Source of the DNA: Anaerolineaceae bacterium
GTDB taxonomy: Bacteria; Chloroflexota; Anaerolineae; Anaerolineales; Anaerolineaceae
Reading direction: 5' to 3'
Assembly (NCBI GenBank): GCA_003448875.1
Contig: DLXG01000280.1
Location: 1 to 21,942 of the forward strand
Length of the DNA: 21,942 nt
The translations under genes and the position numbers were made by a program. The notes below the pieces were generated by a model, which had not been told where the DNA came from, searched no databases, and was given only the letters and a program-made list of their open reading frames with translations. Of this stretch, positions 1-6,569 are shown piece by piece (position 1 is the stretch's first letter; every line of letters starts with the position of its first letter).

Positions 1-93
1 GGCTTCCTTGCCCGCCGTTCCTTGCGCCCGTTTGCGCTTTATTGTCTCACTCTTGCAGCAATAACTCTAATCTTTTCTTATGCGGGTTTATAA
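1..93 (+). CDS. uppP: C-terminal end of a membrane protein, probably undecaprenyl-diphosphatase (UppP/BacA), partial
   Basis: Frame 1 is open from the window edge to a TAA at 91-93 and encodes 30 residues. They begin GFLARRSLRPFALY and end in a hydrophobic helix. UppP proteins typically finish with a segment of this kind: a short basic loop, an F-x-x-Y element and a last membrane helix. UppP removes a phosphate from undecaprenyl diphosphate so that the lipid carrier of cell-wall synthesis can be reused. The stop codon lies 14 bases inside the next gene, so the two are probably translationally coupled. Only the tail is visible; another polytopic membrane protein is possible. Confidence 0.45.
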   Translation, partial: GFLARRSLRPFALYCLTLAAITLIFSYAGL

Positions 94-814
94 AAAATTC
101 CTTTTCTGGCTGATGGCCTTGTTAATCACCGCTTGCGGCGCCAAGCCAGAGTACATACCAGATCCCACCCCCTCGCCTGCCGTTCAGGTCAGGTTAGACC
201 CATTGGTGGAATGGTTGCAGCCTGCCATACAAACCTGCAGCCGGCAGATTCCCGAACGCAATTGGATCATTTTACCATCTGAATTATCACTCTCAGAGAC
301 TGTTGAAACAAACGTTCAGTTTTTGTATGGAAAAGGAACCTCCCTTTCAGAAAATACCTTTCTCATCACAAACGACAGGTTGCTGGTTGTAACTAATCCT
401 GCCAATCCTATCCCCAGCCTGACCGCTAGTGAAATCCGATCTATTTTCAGCGGAAAAATCAGCCAATGGGATGAAGTTGTCGAAAACCTGCCTGCCGATG
501 ACATTCGGGTTTGGCTCTACCCCCAAACCCTTTCGATAATGGATAATTTTATACAATGGAGCGGTTTATCACCGCAGTCGTTAACACCGCTGGCCTTTCT
601 TGCTCCCCACCCCCATGAATTACGCAAAGCCATTGCTGATGACCCCCTGGCTATTGGTATTCTGAGCACACGCTGGTTAAATGATGAAATCGTAGCGGTT
701 GAGGTGGAAGGGGAACAAAACAATGCGGAGTTTCCGGTGCTTGCAAGTGTCAACGCAACGGATGGATATATCCAGGAATGGCTTTTCTGTATTCAAAATC
801 AGATCCGGCCATAA
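80..814 (+). CDS. PstS-like substrate-binding lipoprotein (short)
   Basis: A 244-residue secreted lipoprotein. The N-terminus has basic residues (K5, K6), a hydrophobic stretch and a lipobox ITAC with the lipidated cysteine at C19, followed by a Pro-rich linker. Residues about 103-133 contain NPANPIPSLTASEI and IFSGKISQWDEV, the pattern found in phosphate-type periplasmic binding proteins of the PBP-like/PstS superfamily. The protein is shorter than typical PstS (about 300 or more residues). No pstC, pstA or pstB genes follow, so it may be a stand-alone binding or sensing protein. The start at 80 is chosen because it gives a complete signal peptide; no clear ribosome binding site precedes it, consistent with coupling to the upstream gene. 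The ligand is unknown. Confidence 0.7.
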   Translation: MRVYKKFLFWLMALLITACGAKPEYIPDPTPSPAVQVRLDPLVEWLQPAIQTCSRQIPERNWIILPSELSLSETVETNVQFLYGKGTSLSENTFLITNDRLLVVTNPANPIPSLTASEIRSIFSGKISQWDEVVENLPADDIRVWLYPQTLSIMDNFIQWSGLSPQSLTPLAFLAPHPHELRKAIADDPLAIGILSTRWLNDEIVAVEVEGEQNNAEFPVLASVNATDGYIQEWLFCIQNQIRP

Positions 815-830
815 CCCCCCTGTTAGTATG

Positions 831-839
831 TGTTAAAAT
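831..839 (+). promoter_or_regulatory. Possible extended -10 promoter for ttuB-ttuA
   Basis: TGT-TAAAAT at 831-839 fits an extended -10 element (TGn plus a one-mismatch TATAAT). No good -35 is visible at the expected distance. Transcription would start near 846, just before the strong AGGAGGTG ribosome binding site at 852-859. Confidence 0.35.
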
Positions 840-864
840 GATTAACCCTTGAGGAGGTGTTACC

Positions 865-1065
865 ATGCCGGTAATTCTGATTTATCGTAAACAGAAATTA
901 GAAGTTGAAGGTACCCTCACGGTGCGTGAAGCCCTCCAGAAGTTGGGACTTTCACCTGAAAGCCACCTTATTGTCCGTAATGGCGAACTTCTTAATGAAA
1001 ACGATACATTACGCAATGGAGAGGAAGTCAAGGTCATTTCAGCCATCTCCGGAGGTGCGTTTTGA
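865..1065 (+). CDS. ttuB: ThiS/MoaD-family sulfur carrier, TtuB-like
   Basis: A 66-residue beta-grasp (ubiquitin-like) protein of ThiS/MoaD size. These proteins carry sulfur as a C-terminal Gly-Gly thiocarboxylate. The sequence ends SGGAF, so the diglycine is followed by two extra residues (Ala-Phe) that would need trimming before activation by an E1-like enzyme. Its partner is the next gene, a TtuA-type tRNA thiolase that overlaps it by 4 bases. This favours the TtuB role (sulfur donor for 2-thiolation of ribothymidine 54 of tRNA) over thiamine or molybdopterin synthesis. The start at 865 is set by a strong AGGAGGTG ribosome binding site 5 bases upstream. A generic ThiS assignment remains possible. 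Confidence 0.8.
   Translation: MPVILIYRKQKLEVEGTLTVREALQKLGLSPESHLIVRNGELLNENDTLRNGEEVKVISAISGGAF
1051..1056 (+). promoter_or_regulatory. Ribosome binding site of ttuA, embedded in the diglycine codons of ttuB
   Basis: GGAGGT encodes the Gly-Gly of the sulfur carrier and also forms an ideal Shine-Dalgarno sequence 5 bases before the TTG start at 1062. This supports TTG at 1062 as the true start of the thiolase. Confidence 0.7.
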
Positions 1066-2000
1066 CTACCATACGCTGCCAGAAATGTCAGCAGCGCGCC
1101 GTCATTCGGATGCGGCAGCATCGCCTTGCGCTATGCAAAGACCATTATCCGCAATGGTTCGTTGAACAAACCCAGCGCTTCATTGAGAAATACCGCATGT
1201 TCACCCGCCAGGATCGTATTCTGGTGGCGGTTTCCGGTGGTAAAGATTCGCTCGCGCTGTGGGATGTTCTCTGGCAATTGGGCTATGAGGCAGAAGGTTT
1301 ATACATTAATCTGGGCATCGCCGGGGAAATGGCCTATTCCGATCAGTCCGAACAGGCTGCCCAAAACTTTGCCGAACAACGGGGTGTAAAGCTGCATATT
1401 TACCGCGTGGAAGAGCAACGCGGAGAAACCGTCCCTACCATTGCCATGCGCACTCATCGCGGTCGGCAAAAACCCTGTGCAGTATGCGGCTTGATCAAAC
1501 GCCACACCATGAATCAGATGGCACGCCAGTTAGGCTTCAATGTTCTGGCAACTGCTCACAATCTGGATGACGAGGTCTCTTTTCTGTTTGGCAATTTGCT
1601 TTCATGGAATTTGCGCCAGATTCCACGCCAATCGCCGGTTTTGGAAGCCGAAGATGGTTTTGTCCGTAAAGTAAAACCCTTCATCCGCTTTTCAGAACGC
1701 GAAACCGCTGCCTACTCGATCGTGCGCGGAATTGAATATATTGAAGACGAATGCCCTTTTGCCGAGGGCAGCAAACAACTCCTTTACAAAGATTTGCTCA
1801 ACCGCCTTGAAGAGAAACAACCCGGCGTAAAATTGCGTTTTTTGATTGGATTTTTCAACGCGATGGAACAGGGATTCATCCATCCTATAGAGGACGAGCA
1901 GGGAGAGGTTATCCTCAATCCCTGCCCGTCTTGTGGTCAACCGACTTCAACTGGCGGTTTGTGCGCAACTTGCCGCCTTTTTGAAGAAGAATCCCGTTGA
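1062..2000 (+). CDS. ttuA: tRNA-5-methyluridine(54) 2-sulfurtransferase, TtuA/TtcA family
   Basis: A 312-residue PP-loop ATPase. The N-terminal zinc-binding element has C6-x2-C9 and C25-x2-H28. The ATP-binding PP-loop SGGKDS is at residues 58-63. C139-x2-C142 together with C231 match the three cysteines that hold the catalytic 4Fe-4S cluster in TtuA/TtcA enzymes. A C-terminal zinc finger has C288, C291, C301 and C304. The two flanking zinc fingers point to TtuA rather than TtcA. By family knowledge TtuA adenylates U54 of tRNA and inserts sulfur from TtuB, stabilising tRNA at high temperature. The TTG start overlaps the ttuB stop (TTGA), so the pair is translationally coupled. The stop is 2 bases from the convergent glnA stop, with no terminator visible between them. 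Confidence 0.88.
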   Translation: MTTIRCQKCQQRAVIRMRQHRLALCKDHYPQWFVEQTQRFIEKYRMFTRQDRILVAVSGGKDSLALWDVLWQLGYEAEGLYINLGIAGEMAYSDQSEQAAQNFAEQRGVKLHIYRVEEQRGETVPTIAMRTHRGRQKPCAVCGLIKRHTMNQMARQLGFNVLATAHNLDDEVSFLFGNLLSWNLRQIPRQSPVLEAEDGFVRKVKPFIRFSERETAAYSIVRGIEYIEDECPFAEGSKQLLYKDLLNRLEEKQPGVKLRFLIGFFNAMEQGFIHPIEDEQGEVILNPCPSCGQPTSTGGLCATCRLFEEESR

Positions 2001-2002
2001 AG

Positions 2003-3343
2003 TTAAGCCGTTTCTAAGAAGCGTTCAATCTCCCAGTCAGATACCTGAGTGCGGAACTCATCCCACTCTGTCCATTTTGCGCGCATAAAGGCATCGTACA
2101 AACTGGGCGAAAACGCGCTCTTGATCACTTCGTCCTTCTCTAACTCCTCCAAAGCCTGACGCAGCGAACCGGGCAGTTCTTCAACCCCTCGTTCCCGCCG
2201 TTCGGCAGCATCCATTTCATAGACATTCACGTTATTGAGCGGGGCTGGGGGAGTAAACTGGCGGTCAACCCCATCCAGAGCGGCCTTGAGCATGGCATTA
2301 AAAGCCAGATATGGATTACAGGAAGGATCCGGGCAGCGCAGCTCGGCCCGGGTGGCTTTGTGCATACCGGGGGTATAGCGCGGGATGCGAATTAATGCCG
2401 AACGATTAATTTGAGCCCAGCCGACGTACACCGGGGCTTCATAGCCCGGCACCAGCCGTTTGTACGAATTGACCGTTGGCGCAACCACCGCCGAAAGCGC
2501 CCGGGCGTGAGCCAGCTGCCCGGCGATGAACCCGTAAGCAATGGCTGAGAGGTGGAAGGGGTCATTTTCCGAAAAGAATAGATTGTTGCCGTCCCTGTCG
2601 AAGAGCGACTGATGACAGTGCATTCCCGAACCATTGATTCCAAAGATCGGTTTGGGCATGAAGGAAGCAATCAAACCGTGCTGAGCGGCAATGGCTTTCA
2701 CCGTGTATTTCAAAGTGACAACATTATCGGCCGCTTTCAGTGCATCTGCAAAACGGAAATCAATCTCATGTTGACCAAGGGCCACTTCGTGATGCCCGAC
2801 TTCCACCTCCAGTCCCATCATATTCAGGGCTTCCATCAACTCGGTACGCACCCGCACGGCCTCGTCGTTGGGAGAGAAGTCAAAATAACCGCCCACATCA
2901 TGTGGCACCGGGCGGATACTTTCGCTGCCATTACGGCGGAAGAGGAAAAATTCAGGTTCCGGGCCCACATTGTAAGTCCAGCCGCGCTCTTCCTTCAACT
3001 TTTGAAGGGCGCGCTTCAAACTGCCGCGCGGGTCGCCGGCAAAGGGTGTGCCATCGGGGTGATAAATATCGCAAAAGACTCTTGCCCGTTTCAATTCCGG
3101 CGGCGACCACGGCAGCACCGCGTAAGTCTCCGGATCAATTCTTAAGTGCATGTCGGATTCTTGGATACGGGCAAAGCCCTCAACCGACGAGCCGTCAAAC
3201 CAGACACCGTTTTCAAGTGCTCCTTCCAACTGGTCAATTGGAGCGTCCACTGATTTGACCGACCCCAATACGTCAATAAATTGATAGGAAATAAATTTGA
3301 TATTGTCTTCTTTCACTTTTTTGAGTAAATCTTTGGCGTCCAT
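2003..3343 (-). CDS. glnA: Type I glutamine synthetase
   Basis: A 446-residue GlnA making glutamine from glutamate, ammonia and ATP. The N-terminal beta-grasp domain is followed by the catalytic barrel. Recognisable motifs include WFDGSSVEGFARIQESDM, GPEPEFFLFR, HHEVALGQHEIDFRF, NGSGMHCHQSLF, and the substrate loop around PGYEAPVYVGWAQINRSALIR. The length and the GSSVEGFARI segment, with an arginine where Bacillus-type enzymes have their feedback Arg, suggest the GSI-alpha group, which is not adenylylated. The start is fixed by AAGGAGGT a few bases before ATG. Its promoter is about 370 bases upstream. The long leader carries a glmS-ribozyme-like RNA and a terminator-like hairpin, so expression is probably controlled at the RNA level. 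Confidence 0.97.
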   Translation of the reverse strand: MDAKDLLKKVKEDNIKFISYQFIDVLGSVKSVDAPIDQLEGALENGVWFDGSSVEGFARIQESDMHLRIDPETYAVLPWSPPELKRARVFCDIYHPDGTPFAGDPRGSLKRALQKLKEERGWTYNVGPEPEFFLFRRNGSESIRPVPHDVGGYFDFSPNDEAVRVRTELMEALNMMGLEVEVGHHEVALGQHEIDFRFADALKAADNVVTLKYTVKAIAAQHGLIASFMPKPIFGINGSGMHCHQSLFDRDGNNLFFSENDPFHLSAIAYGFIAGQLAHARALSAVVAPTVNSYKRLVPGYEAPVYVGWAQINRSALIRIPRYTPGMHKATRAELRCPDPSCNPYLAFNAMLKAALDGVDRQFTPPAPLNNVNVYEMDAAERRERGVEELPGSLRQALEELEKDEVIKSAFSPSLYDAFMRAKWTEWDEFRTQVSDWEIERFLETA

Positions 3344-3364
3344 CGAACAACCTCCTTAGGTTTT

Positions 3365-3393
3365 AAAAAATACAGGGCATGCCGGGCATGCCC
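3365..3393 (-). terminator. Terminator-like hairpin in the glnA leader
   Basis: On the minus strand GGGCATG-CCCGG-CATGCCC (3393 to 3375) forms a 7-bp GC-rich stem with a 5-base loop, followed by TGTATTTTTT. This resembles an intrinsic terminator. It lies between the ribozyme-like RNA and the glnA ribosome binding site, where it could act as an attenuator or protect the 5' end after cleavage. No obvious anti-terminator partner was found by eye. Confidence 0.5.
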
Positions 3394-3473
3394 TTCATTG
3401 ACTGGAATCATCGAGCAGCTGCCCTTCCAAAAACTTGCATCGGTATGGCCAATCGGCTTTTCCGGCCACTGTG

Positions 3474-3668
3474 CTGGCTTTGGTTCGAACGTTACCGCCG
3501 GGTTTCAGCCAGACACTTCTTTCGGAAGGGAGAAAGGAGCCTGTGACCGGGCTCCAGAGGCATCCGCTGATCCTTCGATTTTCCCCTGCCGTACAGGGTT
3601 AGCGCTCTCTTCGCAGAGAGGAACCTCCACCTCGTCATCCTGCCTGTAATTGACAGGACTCAGCCGCT
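3474..3668 (-). ncRNA. glmS-type self-cleaving ribozyme in the glnA leader
   Basis: Reading the minus strand from 3668: AGCGGCTGAG (expected cleavage A|G between 3668 and 3667), a P1 hairpin (3658-3638), then TGACGAGGTGGAGGTT (3637-3622), which matches the core of Bacillus glmS ribozymes as I remember it. Next come a 42-base insert with two hairpins (3621-3580), ATCGA (3579-3575) and CAGCGGATGCCTC (3569-3557). P3 is GGAGCC/GGCTCC (3555-3536). P4 is CTGGCT/AGCCAG enclosing GAAACC and GAACCAAAG (3512-3474), again glmS-like. In this family glucosamine-6-phosphate is the cleavage cofactor. Difference: the usual GCGCC/GGCG pairing is replaced by GCTGA/TCAGC in a shifted register, so activity is uncertain. 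The downstream gene is glnA, not glmS. Confidence 0.82.
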
Positions 3669-3711
3669 ATTTCTCCGTCTATTCAATTGGTTTTTGCCTT
3701 CAATTGGTAAT

Positions 3712-3740
3712 ATACTAACAACTTCATGAGCCAATGTCAA
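3712..3740 (-). promoter_or_regulatory. glnA promoter
   Basis: On the minus strand TTGACA (3740-3735), 17 bases, then TAGTAT (3717-3712) form a sigma-70-type promoter. Transcription would start near 3705, giving about 37 bases before the predicted ribozyme cleavage site. It faces away from the recA promoter, whose -35 is only 30 bases away. Confidence 0.65.
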
Positions 3741-3770
3741 GATGGTATTTGTAAAAAGTTGATTAAATCC

Positions 3771-3798
3771 TTGACGAATAGAACAAATATACTATAAT
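3771..3798 (+). promoter_or_regulatory. recA promoter
   Basis: TTGACG (3771-3776), a 16-base spacer and a perfect TATAAT (3793-3798). Transcription would start near 3805, leaving a leader of about 80 bases. Confidence 0.65.
3779..3794. promoter_or_regulatory. Possible LexA-like operator over the recA promoter
   Basis: TAGAACA-AA-TATACTA is an imperfect inverted repeat (5 of 7 positions symmetric) inside the spacer and the edge of the -10. The left half resembles the GAAC half-site of Gram-positive LexA boxes. The right half is degenerate, so this is a weak call based mainly on position. Confidence 0.3.
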
Positions 3799-3886
3799 GG
3801 AAATAAAGATTCATTCGCTGAATGTCCTCGATTTTTGAGATATACAGATATAATCATATTAACCAGAAACTATCAGGAGATCTTTC

Positions 3887-4987
3887 ATGGCGCGTAAAAC
3901 CCCTTCCTCAACCCCCTTACCGGTTGGCAGCAGCAATTCTCAAGACGATGCCCGCAAAGCCATGCTTGACAAGGCACTGGGTGATATCCTCAAACGCTAC
4001 GGCGATGGGGCCATCATGCGGCTGGGTGAAGCCCAGCATCTGGAAGTTGAAGCCATCCCCACCGGTTCGCTTTCCTTAGATATCGCTCTGGGTGTCGGGG
4101 GTATTCCGCGCGGCAGAGTCACCGAGATTTTTGGCCCAGAATCCTCCGGAAAAACCACGCTTTGTCTGCATCTGGTTGCCGAAGCCCAGCGGATGGGCGG
4201 AACAGCAGCGTATGTAGACATGGAACACGCTCTTGATCCAGCCTATGCTGCCCGCCTGGGGGTGGATATAGACAGTTTATACATCTCTCAGCCCGATACG
4301 GGCGAACAGGCCCTTGAAATCACTGAAACCTTAGTCCGTTCAGGAGCGATTGATCTGGTCGTGATTGACTCGGTGGCTGCCCTGGTTCCCCGTAATGAAA
4401 TCGAAGGCGATATGGGCGATGCCACCATGGGTATGCAGGCCCGCCTCATGTCTCAGGCTTTGCGTAAACTTTCCAGCGCGATTAATCAAACCAAGACTGC
4501 GGTGGTGTTCACCAATCAATTGAGACAGAAAATCGGTGTCATGTTCGGTAATCCAGAGACAACCCCCGGCGGTCTGGCTCTCAAATTTTATGCCTCTGTG
4601 CGTTTGGATATCCGCCGCATTCAATCTATCAAGGTCGGAGCCGAAGTGATTGGTAACCGAGTGCGGGTCAAAGTCGTCAAGAATAAAGTTGCTCCCCCCT
4701 TCCGCACCGCCGAATTTGACATCATGTACAATGAGGGCATTTCCAAAACCGGCGACATCCTCGACCTTGCCACAGGGCTGGACATCATCACCAAGCGAGG
4801 TGCTTTCTTCTCCTATGGCGATATCCGCCTTGGTCAGGGGCGCGAAAACGCCAAAGAATTCCTCCGCCAGAATCCCGAACTTGCCCTTGAAATTGAAAAT
4901 GCCGTAAGGCAACGAGCCCTGGGCGGTGAAATTCCGCTGGCATTTGCTGCGGACAGCGGCGATGAGGGTTTCTCTGACGAGATTTAA
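3887..4987 (+). CDS. recA: Recombinase RecA
   Basis: A 366-residue RecA, of typical bacterial length, that forms ATP-dependent filaments on single-stranded DNA for homologous recombination and activates LexA self-cleavage. Walker A GPESSGKT is at residues 84-91 and Walker B LVVID at 157-161. The segment TNQLRQKIG begins the DNA-binding loop at about 209-217, and the C-terminus is acidic ([11 protein letters not shown]). The start is set by AGGAGA (3875-3880), 6 bases before ATG. Upstream ATGs around 3822 are out of frame. The protein begins with a Ser/Thr/Pro-rich stretch before the first conserved helix. It has its own promoter and is followed, 10 bases on, by a lipoprotein gene on the same strand; no recX is adjacent. 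Confidence 0.98.
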   Translation: MARKTPSSTPLPVGSSNSQDDARKAMLDKALGDILKRYGDGAIMRLGEAQHLEVEAIPTGSLSLDIALGVGGIPRGRVTEIFGPESSGKTTLCLHLVAEAQRMGGTAAYVDMEHALDPAYAARLGVDIDSLYISQPDTGEQALEITETLVRSGAIDLVVIDSVAALVPRNEIEGDMGDATMGMQARLMSQALRKLSSAINQTKTAVVFTNQLRQKIGVMFGNPETTPGGLALKFYASVRLDIRRIQSIKVGAEVIGNRVRVKVVKNKVAPPFRTAEFDIMYNEGISKTGDILDLATGLDIITKRGAFFSYGDIRLGQGRENAKEFLRQNPELALEIENAVRQRALGGEIPLAFAADSGDEGFSDEI

Positions 4988-4997
4988 CCGTATCACC

Positions 4998-5576
4998 ATG
5001 ATTTTCCAAAGGCGGTTGGAGAGGAATAATTTTTCGTTTTCCTCCTTCCTATTCCGCCTGAGCCCGGCATGGATGTTCACAGCCCTGATGTTGATTCTTC
5101 AGGGCTGTGCCATTACTCCACCCCAGCGCGCGCCCTCAGCAGACAGTCAGTCCCCTTTATTCTTACCGCCCACCGCTGCCCTTTTACAAGTTGAAACCAG
5201 TCCACTCTCAGAACAATCCCAACCCACCCCTACTTTACCCTGTGTTGATTCGCTAACATTTATCAGTGACCTGACGATCCCGGACGGCAGTACCATTCAA
5301 GCAGGTGCATCCATTGACAAACGCTGGGAAGTTGAAAACAGCGGCACCTGTAATTGGGAAAGCGGCTATACCTTGCGGCTGATTGCCGGCGATGAACTGG
5401 GCGCAGGCACCCAACAGGCCCTCATACCGGCTCGCAGCGGTACCCGCACAGTTGTGCGCATTCTTTTTCAGGCTCCTGCTGAACCGGGTAGTTACCGGAG
5501 CGCCTGGCAAGCCCACAATCCCCAAGGGCAGCCATTTGGAGACCCCATATTTATTGATATCACTGTCGAACCCTGA
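4998..5576 (+). CDS. Lipoprotein with NBR1-type Ig-like domain
   Basis: About 193 residues. A signal segment leads to the lipobox LQGC, a Pro/Ser/Thr-rich linker follows, and the C-terminal ~100 residues form a beta-sandwich domain. Its motifs (IPDGSTIQAG, KRWEVENSGTCNWESGYTLRL, PGSYRSAWQAHNPQGQPFGDPIFIDI) are those of the N_BRCA1_IG family, common in secreted proteins of Chloroflexota. The function is likely protein or surface binding; no enzyme motif is seen. The start is uncertain: ATG at 4998 is the first after the recA stop, while ATG at 5073 would give a very short signal peptide. No good ribosome binding site precedes either. It is probably co-transcribed with recA and with the next secreted protein gene. 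Confidence 0.75.
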   Translation: MIFQRRLERNNFSFSSFLFRLSPAWMFTALMLILQGCAITPPQRAPSADSQSPLFLPPTAALLQVETSPLSEQSQPTPTLPCVDSLTFISDLTIPDGSTIQAGASIDKRWEVENSGTCNWESGYTLRLIAGDELGAGTQQALIPARSGTRTVVRILFQAPAEPGSYRSAWQAHNPQGQPFGDPIFIDITVEP

Positions 5577-5591
5577 GTCGATCGGCGAACC

Positions 5592-6473
5592 ATGAAGAAG
5601 CCTTCCCCCGCTCAAACGGGCAGCGTCATCCCTTTTATTTTGCTCTCAAGCGGGATGATGTTCGTTATAGCAACCTACTTGGCTGGCGGTTTCGAATGGG
5701 TAAGTTCAGAAACTACCCAGCCGCTTCAACGGGCAATAAAGACCTCTCCACAGCAAAGTTCCACAGCGGGTATACCACTGGCATTCGGCGGGTATCCAAT
5801 TACACCAACCCCTTTTCAACCCCTGCCTACCCAAACCTCAACATCTACTTCCACCCCAACTTCAACCCCTCAGCCGGTTGTTTTTCCATCTCCGCTTCCC
5901 ACAATTGAAATACCACCATCTGCAAAAATTGAAACCATCCGCGGTTATCCTCAAACCCTGAATCTTTCCTGTGAATCCCGCTCGGCGGTTGATTGGGCAG
6001 GGTATTTTGGAGTTTCAATTTCAGAACTAGATTTTTTATCTCAACTACCTCAATCGGATGATCCCAATAAAGGTTTTGTCGGCAATCCGAACGGCCCCGG
6101 CGGGCTAGTTCCTCCCTATCCATACGGTGTTCATGCCGCACCGGTTGCGGCTTTGCTGCGGGCTTACGGGCTGCCAGCCGAAGATGTGGTTGGGTTGAGC
6201 GTTGAAAGGATCAAAAAGGAAATTGCTGCTGCTCGCCCTGTGATTGTTTGGATCATCTTCGGAACCGCACCGGGTTATGCTTTGCAATATACCACGCAGG
6301 CCGGCGAGGTAGTGAATGTTGCTCCCAATGAACACACCGCAATCCTCATCGGGTATGATCCGGAAGGAGTTACCCTGTTAGACGGTGCTGCGGTGTACTG
6401 GCGGTCTTGGGATGTTTTTCTTCGATCTTTTCAGGTCTTAGGCAATATGGCAGTGATTTACCAACCCCGTTAA
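5592..6473 (+). CDS. Membrane-anchored C39-like cysteine peptidase family protein
   Basis: A 293-residue protein with one N-terminal membrane helix (about residues 12-32), a Thr/Pro/Ser-rich linker (about 68-110) and a C-terminal papain-like C39_2 domain. Candidate catalytic residues are C127 (NLSCESRSA), H248 (NEHTAILIGYD) and D264 (LLDG). The HTAILIGYD-to-W-x-x-F pattern is typical of this family. The active domain would lie outside the membrane. C39-like domains cleave peptides or act on cell-wall peptides; the substrate is not predictable. The gene starts 15 bases after the NBR1-Ig lipoprotein stop, with no strong ribosome binding site, suggesting one transcript for two surface proteins. 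Confidence 0.7.
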   Translation: MKKPSPAQTGSVIPFILLSSGMMFVIATYLAGGFEWVSSETTQPLQRAIKTSPQQSSTAGIPLAFGGYPITPTPFQPLPTQTSTSTSTPTSTPQPVVFPSPLPTIEIPPSAKIETIRGYPQTLNLSCESRSAVDWAGYFGVSISELDFLSQLPQSDDPNKGFVGNPNGPGGLVPPYPYGVHAAPVAALLRAYGLPAEDVVGLSVERIKKEIAAARPVIVWIIFGTAPGYALQYTTQAGEVVNVAPNEHTAILIGYDPEGVTLLDGAAVYWRSWDVFLRSFQVLGNMAVIYQPR

Positions 6474-6569
6474 GGGCAACCTGAAAGGATGCAATAAATC
6501 CAACATTCTCAGAATGAGTTTCGCTTCAACAACCGCCTTATTCGCTCCAAATTCCGTTACAATATAATC

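Noticed and set aside
1990..2010. Terminator between ttuA and glnA
   Set aside because: Stops are 2 bases apart and no hairpin with a T-tract is visible on either strand.
2612..3258. Two long plus-strand reading frames (about 172-177 codons) inside glnA
   Set aside because: They lie antisense to a clearly conserved glnA, have no family signature or ribosome binding site, and are explained by codon bias.
3398..3649. An 83-codon plus-strand frame in the glnA-recA gap
   Set aside because: It is the complement of the structured glmS-like RNA, which explains the sequence better than a protein.
3474..3668. SAM, lysine, FMN or T-box riboswitch in the glnA leader
   Set aside because: Short stretches such as GAGGTGGAGG and GAAACCCGGC resemble parts of these, but the order and spacing do not fit, whereas the glmS ribozyme order does.
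4340..5080. A 246-codon minus-strand frame over recA
   Set aside because: Antisense shadow of recA; its composition mirrors recA codons and it shows no recognisable protein.
6501..6519. CATTCT-C-AGAATG palindrome between the C39-like gene and the DHH fusion gene
   Set aside because: Short AT-rich stem without a T-tract; not convincing as a terminator or operator.
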